NCBI GenBank assembly: GCA_903911355.1
Contig: CAIWDD010000084.1
Span: forward strand, 1 to 57,446
Source of the DNA: an uncultured Nodularia sp.
GTDB lineage: Bacteria > Cyanobacteriota > Cyanobacteriia > Cyanobacteriales > Nostocaceae
Reading direction: 5' to 3'
DNA: 57,446 nucleotides
Positions 1 through 9,880 of this stretch are shown in pieces; position 1 is the first letter of the stretch; each line of letters opens with the position of its first letter. Below the pieces are notes generated by a model. It had not been told where the DNA came from. It was given only the letters and a program-made list of their open reading frames with translations, and did not search any database. A program made the translations under genes and the position numbers.

Positions 1-596
1 GTACCAGTATTCCCCCTCTGGGACCAGCTGATGCTAACTGTCAGCAAGGGGTAATGCAAACAGTAGAATTATTAGCACAATTAGGTCATACTATAGAAGA
101 GAAGTCCCTTGATTTGAGTGGGTTAGTAGAACCATTTCAAACTGTGTGGCAAAGTGCTGTAGCTGCATCAGGAATACCACCGGAAGCATTACAGCCGGTG
201 AATCGCTTCCTCTTCTCCCGCATAGGTTCTGTGGGTGACTATCTCCGGGCGGTTTCCCAAATGCAAATCTTAGCCAGGCAAATCGTGGCGTTTTTCGATA
301 CCGTAGATGTACTAGTGTTGCCGGTATATTTACATTCACCTATTCGGGTGGGGGAATGGGCTGATTTAACTCCAGAAGAGACATTCCCAAAAATTATTCA
401 CTGGGTAGCACCTTGTCCCGCTGCTAACGCCACGGGTCAACCCGCCATAGCAATTCCTGTGGGTTTTGATACTAATGGGTTACCTATTAGTGTACAGCTA
501 GTTGGCAAACCCGCGGCGGAATCCACTTTAATTAGTCTAGCCGCCCAATTAGAAGCAGCCAACCCTTGGATTCAACATCGACCGAATTTGGTATAG
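1..596 (+). CDS. Amidase signature-family protein, C-terminal part (5' end outside window)
   Basis: The reading frame is open from nucleotide 3 to the TAG at 594-596, so only about the last 197 codons of a longer gene are present. The first in-window ATG at 54 is internal, because the frame upstream of it is clearly coding. The segment ATGQPAIAIPVGF followed by GLPISVQLVG and a closing AAQLEAANPW is typical of the C-terminal region of amidase-signature hydrolases, which cleave amide bonds with a Ser-cisSer-Lys triad. That triad lies in the N-terminal half and cannot be checked here. The substrate is not deducible; GatA, indole-acetamide hydrolases and generic amidases share this end. It converges on ilvC, with a hairpin between them. 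Confidence 0.85.
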   Translation, partial: TSIPPLGPADANCQQGVMQTVELLAQLGHTIEEKSLDLSGLVEPFQTVWQSAVAASGIPPEALQPVNRFLFSRIGSVGDYLRAVSQMQILARQIVAFFDTVDVLVLPVYLHSPIRVGEWADLTPEETFPKIIHWVAPCPAANATGQPAIAIPVGFDTNGLPISVQLVGKPAAESTLISLAAQLEAANPWIQHRPNLV

Positions 597-628
597 AAAC
601 ACCAAGGACATCATAATATTGCTGAGAT

Positions 629-651
629 CCCCAGGCTATAGAGCCATGGGG
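629..651. terminator. Hairpin between the convergent amidase and ilvC genes
   Basis: CCCCAGGCT at 629-637 pairs with AGCC and TGGGG at 642-651, with one bulged A at 646 and a 4-nt loop. It lies in the 71-bp gap between two convergent genes, so it may serve both strands. There is no strong T-run on either side, so termination is inferred from position and stem strength. Confidence 0.5.
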
Positions 652-667
652 AATTATCCAAGTTTAA

Positions 668-2175
<1,508 letters not shown>

Positions 2176-3201
2176 ATGAAACGTCGCCAATTTATTTATT
2201 TAGGAATAGCAACTGCTAGCGCCGGATTAGTAGTTGCCTGCAACGGGAATTCCGATCAAAGCGCCACAGAGTTAGAATCAGAACTAGTAATTTACTCAGG
2301 ACGCAACGAAAAACTCATCGGTGAATTAATCAAGCAGTTTGAACAACAAACTAATACTAAAATTCAAGTCCGTTATGGTGATACGGCTGAATTAGCATCA
2401 GCAATTTTGGAAGAAGGTACAAATAGTCCCGCAGATGTATTTTTTGGTCAAGATGCAGGGGCTCTCGGAGCGCTGCAAAAAGCCGGTAGAGCCGTAAAAT
2501 TACCCGACTCCCTCCTGGATAAGGTCGATAGTGCTTACCGTTCTCCAGAGGGTAAATGGGTAGGTGTTACGGGTCGAGTCCGTACAGTAGATTACAATAC
2601 TAAATTAGTCAAACCAGAGGAATTACCATCCTCAATTTTTGGCTTTACTGACCCGAAATGGAAAGGGAAAATCGCCTGGGCACCTACCAATGGTTCGTTT
2701 CAATCCTTTGTCACTGGGTTACGAGTTGCCGAGGGTGACGAGAAAGCAAGGGAATGGTTAAAAGGTATTAAAGCTAACCAGCCAAAGGTGTATCCTAACA
2801 ACACATCAATAGTGGAAGCTTTAAGTCGTGGTGAAATAGCTGTAGGACTTGTTAATCATTACTATTTGGAACGAATTAAACAAGATAATCCTCAAGTTCC
2901 AGTGGCACATCATTTCACTCAAGATGTTGGGTCTTTAGTCAATGTCGCCGGCGTAGCGATTGTCAATACTGCCAAGCATCCTAATATAGCTCAAAGGTTT
3001 ACAGAATTTTTGCTTAGTCAAGATGCTCAAAACTATTTTGCTAATCAAACTTATGAGTATCCTCTGGTTTCGGGAATTTCTCCCCAAGGGAATTTGAAAT
3101 CGCTCACTGAAATTCGCCAACAAAATAAAAAAATTGATTTGAGTAACCTCAATGATTTGGAGAAAACACTACAAATCATGCAGGAAGTAGCAGTCATTTA
3201 A
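2176..3201 (+). CDS. Iron(III) ABC transporter substrate-binding lipoprotein
   Basis: Periplasmic ferric-iron binding protein of the FbpA/FutA/IdiA family that delivers Fe3+ to the permease encoded downstream. The N-terminus MKRRQFIYLG is followed by a hydrophobic stretch and the lipobox LVVAC, so the mature protein is probably a lipoprotein anchored at Cys22. The core starts LVIYSGRNEKLI. The paired tyrosines in VNHYYLERIK correspond to the iron-ligand tyrosines of the family. The conserved blocks VRYGDTAELA, GQDAGALGAL and WAPTNGSFQSF are shared almost unchanged with the next gene, so the two are tandem paralogues. At 341 residues the length is normal. It could bind another metal, but the family and neighbours point to iron. 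Confidence 0.9.
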   Translation: MKRRQFIYLGIATASAGLVVACNGNSDQSATELESELVIYSGRNEKLIGELIKQFEQQTNTKIQVRYGDTAELASAILEEGTNSPADVFFGQDAGALGALQKAGRAVKLPDSLLDKVDSAYRSPEGKWVGVTGRVRTVDYNTKLVKPEELPSSIFGFTDPKWKGKIAWAPTNGSFQSFVTGLRVAEGDEKAREWLKGIKANQPKVYPNNTSIVEALSRGEIAVGLVNHYYLERIKQDNPQVPVAHHFTQDVGSLVNVAGVAIVNTAKHPNIAQRFTEFLLSQDAQNYFANQTYEYPLVSGISPQGNLKSLTEIRQQNKKIDLSNLNDLEKTLQIMQEVAVI

Positions 3202-3287
3202 GCCGATCTGGCTCTTGGTTAGCTCACACCAGCAGAACCTGCTTAGAAAAAAGTTGAGAATTGTTCTTGCTTACTAGGAGTACTTAA

Positions 3288-3302
3288 TGATAATACTTAT
3301 AA
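3288..3302. promoter_or_regulatory. Candidate Fur box ahead of the second iron-binding protein gene
   Basis: TGATAAT-A-CTTATAA matches the classical 7-1-7 Fur consensus TGATAAT-N-ATTATCA at 12 of 14 arm positions. It lies 55 bp before the TTG start at 3357, in the 155-bp gap between two iron-binding protein genes. This suggests the second gene and the permease have their own iron-repressed promoter. Confidence 0.5.
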
Positions 3303-3356
3303 GTAGTCAACTCTATTGAAAAATATTTCTGTTAAGGAAAAATCGAGGGTAAAAAA

Positions 3357-4367
3357 TTGAAAACTTTGTCATTAAAGCAAGTTTCAGCCGGAGCTTTAGC
3401 TTTCATGCTCAGCTGGGGAATTGGTCTGAGTGTAAATGCACAGACAAAAACTATCACTATCTATTCGGGTAGAGGAGAAAAACTGATTTCGCCCTTACTG
3501 GAACAAGCCGAAAAAGACTTGGGTATGAATATCCAAGTGCGTTATGGTGATACTGCGGAGTTGGCTATTGCTCTTGTCGAAGAGGGTAAAAATACCCGTG
3601 CTGACTTATTTTTTGCTCAAGATGCAGGTGCTTTAGGCGCGTTAGAAAGACGCAAGCTAACTACAACTATTTCACCTAACTTACTCAACCAAGTAGATCC
3701 GCGCTTTCGTTCTCCCCGGGGAAATTGGATGGGTATTTCTGGACGGGCCCGTGTATTAAACTATAATACGAATCGCGTCCGACAGAGTGAACTACCAAAG
3801 TCCATCTGGGACTTAACCAGACCACAATGGCGCGGTAAAGTAGCATGGGCTCCAACTAACGGTTCATTCCAATCATTTGTTACCGCCATGCGCACCCTGG
3901 AAGGAGAACCCAGAACTCTGGAATGGCTACGAGCTATGAGAGCTAATGGCGCCAAAGTTTACCGCAACAATACTACAATTGTCGAAGCCATAGGACGCGG
4001 AGAAGCTGACATCGGGCTAGTGAATCATTACTACTTAGCTAACTTCAAAAAAACTAATCCTAATGTCCCTGTGGCGACTCACTACACTAATAAAGACGCA
4101 GGATCGATGATTAACATCGCAGGTGTCGCAATTATGGGATCCACCAAGAAAAAATCAGACGTAGAAAAATTTATTGGCTACTTACTCAAACCAAGTTCAC
4201 AAACATACTTTGCTACACAAACAAATGAATATCCTTTAGTCAAAGGAGTAGCAGGGCCAGCAAATCAAGTACCATTAAGTCAGATTCAGGGGCCAAATAT
4301 TAACCTGACTAATTTACAAGATTTAGAAGGAACCTTAGAATTGCTACAAGAGGCAGGAGTTTTGTAA
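3357..4367 (+). CDS. Iron(III) ABC transporter substrate-binding protein, second copy
   Basis: Tandem paralogue of the preceding gene and part of the same ferric-iron importer. The N-terminus has a Sec signal peptide ending in LSVNAQ with no lipobox cysteine, so this copy is predicted to be soluble in the periplasm, unlike its lipoprotein neighbour. It keeps IYSGRGEKLI, VRYGDTAELA, QDAGALGALE, WAPTNGSFQSF and the tyrosine pair in VNHYYLANFK. The start is TTG at 3357, supported by GAGGG at 3345-3349 with a 7-nt gap; no ATG lies in frame nearby. The permease gene follows after only 3 bp. Having both an anchored and a free form of one receptor suggests two capture modes for one permease, which is an inference. 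Confidence 0.9.
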   Translation: MKTLSLKQVSAGALAFMLSWGIGLSVNAQTKTITIYSGRGEKLISPLLEQAEKDLGMNIQVRYGDTAELAIALVEEGKNTRADLFFAQDAGALGALERRKLTTTISPNLLNQVDPRFRSPRGNWMGISGRARVLNYNTNRVRQSELPKSIWDLTRPQWRGKVAWAPTNGSFQSFVTAMRTLEGEPRTLEWLRAMRANGAKVYRNNTTIVEAIGRGEADIGLVNHYYLANFKKTNPNVPVATHYTNKDAGSMINIAGVAIMGSTKKKSDVEKFIGYLLKPSSQTYFATQTNEYPLVKGVAGPANQVPLSQIQGPNINLTNLQDLEGTLELLQEAGVL

Positions 4368-4370
4368 AAA

Positions 4371-5990
4371 TTGAAATCATCGGTTCGCCCTCCATTATTT
4401 CTTATATTAGCGGCGGGGGTGGTAGCTGTGGCTATTACCCTACCGTTAGTATATTTAGTGATTCGCGCAGTTGGTATTGGTGGGGATGAGTTTTGGGCAT
4501 TAATCACTCGTCCCCGTAATATTGATGTATTCTTACAGAGTGCTGCTATGGCGGCAACAGTGACTGTATTTTCCGCAGTGATTGCTGTGCCATTAGCTTT
4601 TTTAACAGTGCGGACAGATTTACCAGGACGGAAATTTTGGTTAATTGCCACAACTTTACCCTTGGCAGTTCCTAGCTATGTGGGCAGTTTTGCTTTGATT
4701 GCCACCTTAGCGCCAAGGGGGAGTTTTTTACAGTTACTATTACAACCTTTGGGAGTAGAAGAGTTACCTTCTATTTATGGTTTTCCCGGTGCGGTTTTAG
4801 CAATTACTTTGTTTACTTACCCTTACTTACTCCTGAGTGTACGTTCAGGACTACAAGGTATAGACCCTTCTATAGAAGAAGCTGGACGCAGTCTGGGTTA
4901 TGGTAGTCACGAAACATTTTTTAAGGTGGTTCTACCTCAACTGAAACCATCAATGATTGCCGGGGGGTTGTTAGTAGCTTTGTATGCTCTGCGCGATTTC
5001 GGTACACCCTCTTTAATGCAGTTTGACTCCTTTACAAGGGTAATTTTCATGCAATACAAAGCTAGCTTTAACCGCAACACAGCCGCAGTGTTATCTTTAA
5101 TGTTGGTAACACTGGTACTGTTGATTTTATGGCTAGAGTATCGCATGCGATCGCGCGCTGCATATTACACTCGCGGATCCGCCTCCCTGCGTCCCCCCAA
5201 AATTGTCAAATTAGGAATTTGGAAATGGCCCGCTCTGGGCTTTTGCCTACTGATCACTAGCTTCGGTGTAGTGTTACCAGTAGGTATCACCTTGTTTTGG
5301 CTAATTCGGGGGATCAACAGCGGTTACAACTTCCCCAACTTGTTACCCAGTATCCTCAACTCAGTTTTAGCAGCTGGATTAGCTGCGATCGCGGCTACAA
5401 TATTTGCCTTACCTGTAGCCATCCTATCAGTCAGATTCCCCACTAAAATCAGCGCCATCATTGAACGCTGCTCATACATCAGTTTTGGCATACCAGGAAT
5501 TGTCATCGCTTTATCATTAGTCTTTTTTGGTGCTAACTACTTACCCTGGCTATATCAAACATTACCAATGCTGGTATTTGCCTATTTAGTCTTATTTCTG
5601 CCCCAATCAATGGGAGGAATACGCACTAGTCTTTTACAAATAAATCCCCAGCTAGAAGAATCAGCACGCAGCCTAGGTAGAACTCCTTGGGAAACCCTAA
5701 AAGAAGTCACCTTTCCCCTAGTCAAACCAGGTTTAATCAGTGGTGCAGTATTAGTATTCCTCACAGCCATCAAAGAATTACCCGCCACAATGTTACTAGC
5801 ACCCATAGGCTTTAACACCCTAGCCACACAAATTTGGCAAGCCACAGAAAACGTAGCTTTTGCAGACGCAGCAGCCTCCTCCCTAGCAATGCTCATAGTT
5901 TCTATGGGTTCAACCTTATTAGTACTATCTCAAGAAAACGTTAAAGAAGACAAAGTCATACCTAACCCCAAAACACAACCCAAATTTTAA
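4371..5990 (+). CDS. Iron(III) ABC transporter permease, fused two-domain type (FutB/FbpB-like)
   Basis: Inner-membrane permease of the ferric-iron importer. The 539 residues contain about 12 hydrophobic segments arranged as two binding-protein-dependent transport domains. Each has an EAA loop that contacts the ATPase: EEAGRSLGYGSHETFFKVVLP near residues 169-189, and EESARSLGRTPWETLKEV in the second half. This fused form is typical of FbpB/FutB/SfuB. The start is TTG at 4371, 3 bp after the stop of the binding-protein gene, with AGGAG at 4355-4359 inside that upstream gene, so the two are translationally close. The ATPase gene follows 29 bp downstream. Confidence 0.92.
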   Translation: MKSSVRPPLFLILAAGVVAVAITLPLVYLVIRAVGIGGDEFWALITRPRNIDVFLQSAAMAATVTVFSAVIAVPLAFLTVRTDLPGRKFWLIATTLPLAVPSYVGSFALIATLAPRGSFLQLLLQPLGVEELPSIYGFPGAVLAITLFTYPYLLLSVRSGLQGIDPSIEEAGRSLGYGSHETFFKVVLPQLKPSMIAGGLLVALYALRDFGTPSLMQFDSFTRVIFMQYKASFNRNTAAVLSLMLVTLVLLILWLEYRMRSRAAYYTRGSASLRPPKIVKLGIWKWPALGFCLLITSFGVVLPVGITLFWLIRGINSGYNFPNLLPSILNSVLAAGLAAIAATIFALPVAILSVRFPTKISAIIERCSYISFGIPGIVIALSLVFFGANYLPWLYQTLPMLVFAYLVLFLPQSMGGIRTSLLQINPQLEESARSLGRTPWETLKEVTFPLVKPGLISGAVLVFLTAIKELPATMLLAPIGFNTLATQIWQATENVAFADAAASSLAMLIVSMGSTLLVLSQENVKEDKVIPNPKTQPKF

Positions 5991-6019
5991 TTTCCTCATC
6001 GCTTTATTTCTTATCCACC

Positions 6020-7060
6020 ATGCAACAAGCAATTGTCCAATTAGAAAATATCACCAAGCAGTTTTCCCCAAATGTCCCCCCCGCCGTCAATAACGTATCC
6101 TTAACCCTCCAACAAGGAGATATATTGGGATTACTCGGCCCCTCTGGTTGCGGTAAAACTACCCTGTTACGCATGATTGCCGGCTTTGAGAAGCTGCAAT
6201 CGGGAACAATTAAAATTGGCGGTAAAATAGTTGGTGACGGTTCTGTTTCTGTTCCACCCGAACACCGTGACATCGGTATTGTCTTTCAAGACTACGCACT
6301 GTTTCCCCACTTAACCGTCGCCGAAAATGTCGCCTTTGGCTTAAAACATTCCACACCACAGCAAATACAAAAACGTATCAGCCAAGTCATTGAACTAGTC
6401 AACCTGCAAGGCTTAGAAAAACGTTACCCTTACGAACTCTCAGGCGGACAGCAGCAACGAGTCGCCCTCGCCCGCGCCTTAGCACCCCAACCTCAACTCA
6501 TGCTGTTAGATGAACCCTTAAGCAACCTTGATATACAAGTGCGGTTGCGCTTGCGCGAAGAAATCCGAGACATCCTCAAAGCCGCAGGTACATCAGCCAT
6601 ATTTGTTACCCATGACCAAGAAGAGGCACTAGCTATTTCAGATTTAGTAGGTGTCATGAGACAAGGACACTTAGAACAAATAGGCACACCAGAAGAAATT
6701 TACACTCATCCTGCATCCAGGTTTGTGGCTGAATTTGTCACCCAGGCTAACTTCCTTCCCGCCCGCCGTCAAGGTAATATTTGGGAAACCGAAGTAGGTA
6801 ATTTTGAATTACCAGTTAACCTCAGCAACGATACGGGTGAAATCATGATCCGTCAGGAAGGCTTAACATTACAAGCTGCCACTGATTCCCCTGTATTTAT
6901 TCACAGCCGCAGATTTTTAGGCCGAGAGTATCTCTATTGTTTAAAAACCGCCTCTGGGAAAGAAATTCATGCTCGCACCATCGCTGATATCCCCCTACCC
7001 ATCGGCGCACGGGTACAATTATCTGTCCCAAATGATACTGTTCAGGTGTTCACACCATAG
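6020..7060 (+). CDS. Iron(III) ABC transporter ATP-binding protein (FutC/FbpC-like)
   Basis: Cytoplasmic ATPase that drives the ferric-iron permease. It has Walker A GPSGCGKTT (residues 40-48), Q-loop FQDY (89-92), signature LSGGQQQR (140-147), Walker B LMLLDEP (160-166) and H-loop FVTHDQEEA. The C-terminal roughly 110 residues form a TOBE-like accessory domain, as in other FbpC/PotA-type ATPases. At 346 residues the length is typical. It is last in the four-gene iron block, and a hairpin follows at 7087-7102. Confidence 0.93.
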   Translation: MQQAIVQLENITKQFSPNVPPAVNNVSLTLQQGDILGLLGPSGCGKTTLLRMIAGFEKLQSGTIKIGGKIVGDGSVSVPPEHRDIGIVFQDYALFPHLTVAENVAFGLKHSTPQQIQKRISQVIELVNLQGLEKRYPYELSGGQQQRVALARALAPQPQLMLLDEPLSNLDIQVRLRLREEIRDILKAAGTSAIFVTHDQEEALAISDLVGVMRQGHLEQIGTPEEIYTHPASRFVAEFVTQANFLPARRQGNIWETEVGNFELPVNLSNDTGEIMIRQEGLTLQAATDSPVFIHSRRFLGREYLYCLKTASGKEIHARTIADIPLPIGARVQLSVPNDTVQVFTP

Positions 7061-7086
7061 ATTTTCACCCCTTAAAGGTTTATAGT

Positions 7087-7108
7087 TAGGGCTTGTGCCC
7101 TACTTTTA
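7087..7108 (+). terminator. Terminator of the iron-transport operon
   Basis: TAGGGC (7087-7092), loop TTGT, GCCCTA (7097-7102), then CTTTTAT. It lies 27 bp after the ATPase stop. The stem is short but perfect and is followed by T residues. Confidence 0.6.
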
Positions 7109-7141
7109 TCTAATTAGTTCTTTAAGATTTGATTTCAAACC

Positions 7142-8152
7142 TTGACATTCAGACCGCCTTACCTGAACTTTCTAGAAACAGAACTACAACTACATCAAAC
7201 AAATAAAACTCAACATTTAGTCATTGATTTATTTGCCGGTTGTGGTGGGTTAGCCCTTGGCTTTGAAGCTACAGGTTTTCCAACAATTGGTTACGAACTT
7301 TTAGCAGATGCCTGCGCGACATATCAACATAATCTGCCGAGTGTCTGTCATCAGGTTAATTTAACACCATTATCTGATTTAATTGAGGGAGCTACAGTTA
7401 TAATTGGCGGTCCCCCTTGTCAACCCTTTAGCGTCAGTGGTCATCAATTAGGCTTAAAAGATAGTCGTGATGGTTTCCCAACTTTTCTTGCTGCTGTTGA
7501 GCGTTATCGTCCTCAACTAGCTTTGTTTGAAAATGTCAGGGGAATGCTATTTCGTAATCAGAAATATTTTGCAGAAATTGTTTTAGCCTTAAAAGAACTT
7601 AATTACATAGTTGAATGGGAAATTTTAAACGCCGCCCACTATGGTGTACCTCAAAAACGAGAGAGACTGTTTTGTGTAGCACATAAAGGCGGGTGGGAGT
7701 GGCCCGAAAAAACACATTTATATTCACCTTACACTGCTGGGGAAGCCTTGGGAGAATTAGCATATTTAGCACCACCTAATTCTAAATTTCTGACTCCTAG
7801 CATGGATGAATATATTAAAAAGTATGAGATAGCTTCTAAATGCATCAACCCTAGAGATATTCATTTGGATTCCCCTGTCAGAACAGTCACTTGTAGAAAT
7901 TTATCCAGTCCAACCGGTGATATGTTACGCATCCGTTTACCAGATGGACGGAGAAGAAGGCTGACAGTTCGTGAGGGCGCGCGTCTACAAAGTTTCCCTG
8001 ATTGGTTTCAATTTCAAGGTTCCCAAAACAATCAGTTTAACCAGATTGGTAATGCTGTACCTCCTTTATTAGCAAAGGCTTTAGCAAATTCTGTAAAAAG
8101 TTATTTGCACACGAATCAATACTCTTATCATCTTCACAGCTTCATTTCTTAA
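7142..8152 (+). CDS. DNA (cytosine-5) methyltransferase, apparently solitary
   Basis: Transfers a methyl group from SAM to carbon 5 of cytosine in a specific DNA site. The C5-MTase motifs appear in order: motif I DLFAGCGGLALGF (about 29-41), motif IV GGPPCQPFSVSG with catalytic Cys93, motif VI ENVRGM (130-135), motif VIII QKRERLF (171-177), and motifs IX-X from LTVREGARLQSFPDW to QIGNAVPPLLAKAL. The variable target-recognition region is short. The start is probably TTG at 7142, with no good ribosome site, so it is uncertain. No restriction endonuclease gene is adjacent: upstream is the iron operon and downstream a convergent oxidase gene overlapping by 11 bp. It is therefore likely an orphan enzyme; HIP1-core, GGCC or RCCGGY specificities are all possible. 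Confidence 0.93.
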   Translation: MTFRPPYLNFLETELQLHQTNKTQHLVIDLFAGCGGLALGFEATGFPTIGYELLADACATYQHNLPSVCHQVNLTPLSDLIEGATVIIGGPPCQPFSVSGHQLGLKDSRDGFPTFLAAVERYRPQLALFENVRGMLFRNQKYFAEIVLALKELNYIVEWEILNAAHYGVPQKRERLFCVAHKGGWEWPEKTHLYSPYTAGEALGELAYLAPPNSKFLTPSMDEYIKKYEIASKCINPRDIHLDSPVRTVTCRNLSSPTGDMLRIRLPDGRRRRLTVREGARLQSFPDWFQFQGSQNNQFNQIGNAVPPLLAKALANSVKSYLHTNQYSYHLHSFIS

Positions 8153-9476
8153 ATTCTAAAACCTTGCTTTTGCCAGGATTCATTAACCCATAAGGGTCAA
8201 CCATTTCCTTAAACTTTAACTGCTCAGGGTTAATCACCTTTCTCCCCCCATCTTCAATAATATATGTGTGGGGATTAGCAATAGATACCCCCTTGGCTTC
8301 GTGATAGCGAATAATTTCATTTAGGCGTTCTTCTGTGGTGTAACGCACCAGCTGTAAAGCACCTGGAATTACCCTCCCATTCACTCGGAAAAATTCTAAA
8401 TGCATCATCACTTCATCGCCAAAGTAATGATACATATGCTCTACCAATTCCAAATTAGGATCAGGCGGAAACATACTTTGTAAGTAGGTAATTGAATGAT
8501 CTATACTCCGGGCGTGAAGGGTGGTGTGATTCCAAGTAAATTCCCCCAAGTTCAGACTTTTTTCTGCAACTGGTTTTTTATAGGTAATCTGTCCACCATA
8601 TTGCTGCACTAAACCGGGTAATAATTCTAAACTCGGTTCCGCCAACATTAACAAGACTGAGTGACTACCTTGGGAAATATACTCTTGTAGTGGGTGAAAG
8701 TATTCGGGGATGGGCGCTGCAAACACCGCAATTAATTTTTTAATCATCCCATCCGCATTACCCAAGGCTTGCCCAAACCTCCCAGCTGCGATAAAGTCGT
8801 TAAAAGTAACAATCACTTCCGCCCAAGGGTAAGCAGGCCCTAAGGGAATTTCCGCCTCAGTAATAATGCCATTGATACCCCAGGCATGAGTTACTTTACT
8901 GACATCATCACCTCGTAATTCCATTACACGGGGCTGGTCTTCTAAGGTTACCACTCGCAGAGCTAAAATATTACCGCGATCGCCTAACAACCCATATTGT
9001 ATTGACCCAATCCCCCCACTTCCACCAGCAATAAACCCAGCAATAGTCGCTGTGCGGTATGTCGAGGGTGCCATGCGGATTTCCCAGCCTATTTCCCTAG
9101 CTTTTTTATCTATGGCCGCCAACTTTACCCCAGCTTCTACCCGTGCTACCCCCGGTTTTACCCAAGGTATCCCCTGCATCTTCGACATATCTAAAATTAC
9201 GCCGCCATGTAAAGGCACACATTGCCCATAATTACCAGTCCCCGCACCTCTCACAGTTATAGGTATTTGGTATTCTACACAAGCCCGGGCAACTTTTATT
9301 ACCTCTTTTTCATTGCTGGGACGCACAACCACATCCCCGACTTTTCCTTGTAGCTTTGGTATTAGAACTGGGCTAAAGGTGTGATAATCCTGAGATAATT
9401 TCGCCACGTGGCTAGGTTCGGTAATAATTTCTAGACCTGAGAGAGAGTTAATCAGAGTATCTAATATTTTTGTCAT
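8142..9476 (-). CDS. FAD-binding oxidoreductase (GlcD-like, PCMH-type FAD domain)
   Basis: A flavoprotein of the family that includes glycolate and lactate oxidase subunit D. The N-terminal PCMH FAD domain has VVVRPSNEKEV followed by ITVRGAGTGNYGQCVPLHGG, the pyrophosphate-binding loop, and TYRTATIAGFIAGGSGGIGS. The protein ends YGLMNPGKSKVLEF, matching the closing PxGxxNPGK motif of the family. The 444-residue length fits a single subunit. The substrate is unknown; there is no Fe-S subunit or transporter gene beside it. The 3' end overlaps the methyltransferase gene by 11 bp on the opposite strand. Confidence 0.85.
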   Translation of the reverse strand: MTKILDTLINSLSGLEIITEPSHVAKLSQDYHTFSPVLIPKLQGKVGDVVVRPSNEKEVIKVARACVEYQIPITVRGAGTGNYGQCVPLHGGVILDMSKMQGIPWVKPGVARVEAGVKLAAIDKKAREIGWEIRMAPSTYRTATIAGFIAGGSGGIGSIQYGLLGDRGNILALRVVTLEDQPRVMELRGDDVSKVTHAWGINGIITEAEIPLGPAYPWAEVIVTFNDFIAAGRFGQALGNADGMIKKLIAVFAAPIPEYFHPLQEYISQGSHSVLLMLAEPSLELLPGLVQQYGGQITYKKPVAEKSLNLGEFTWNHTTLHARSIDHSITYLQSMFPPDPNLELVEHMYHYFGDEVMMHLEFFRVNGRVIPGALQLVRYTTEERLNEIIRYHEAKGVSIANPHTYIIEDGGRKVINPEQLKFKEMVDPYGLMNPGKSKVLEFKK

Positions 9477-9880
9477 AGTTTATATATCCTTTTGCCTTGT
9501 CGTATTTTTGACCTCCTTAACCCCCAATGCTATATTAACCCTGCGTCCCTTTGCCTTTTAACCTACTTATTTTAGGCATCACCACTCATAAACTCACAGC
9601 AACTCAGGGGATGAATTGCTGTTCATATCTCCAAACACAGAATTGACTCTTGTGGCAGATGGTTGATATGCCAAGAATGGGTTACCATGCAGACCTGAAC
9701 CAGCTAACCGTCCGCGCTAGCATCTCCACAAAGAAACGTAAATTATACTTATTATTTTGTAAAAATTATAACCCAAGAATAGAAACATTGAAAAAAAAGT
9801 TCAACACTTTTGAAATCACTCTGCATAATCTGAGTAAATTTCCTTAAAATCTATCAAGTGAGAGCGCGAGGCTACTAAGA
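9477..9880. other. Intergenic region with no recognisable gene
   Basis: About 400 bp between a leftward oxidase gene and a rightward DUF1868 gene, so it should carry both promoters. A 65-codon frame at 9650-9847 has no family signature and looks like chance. I see no hairpin or insertion-element end that stands out. Confidence 0.5.

Noticed and set aside
9650-9847. 65-codon frame upstream of the DUF1868 gene
   Set aside because: No ribosome site, no recognisable family, atypical composition; probably chance.
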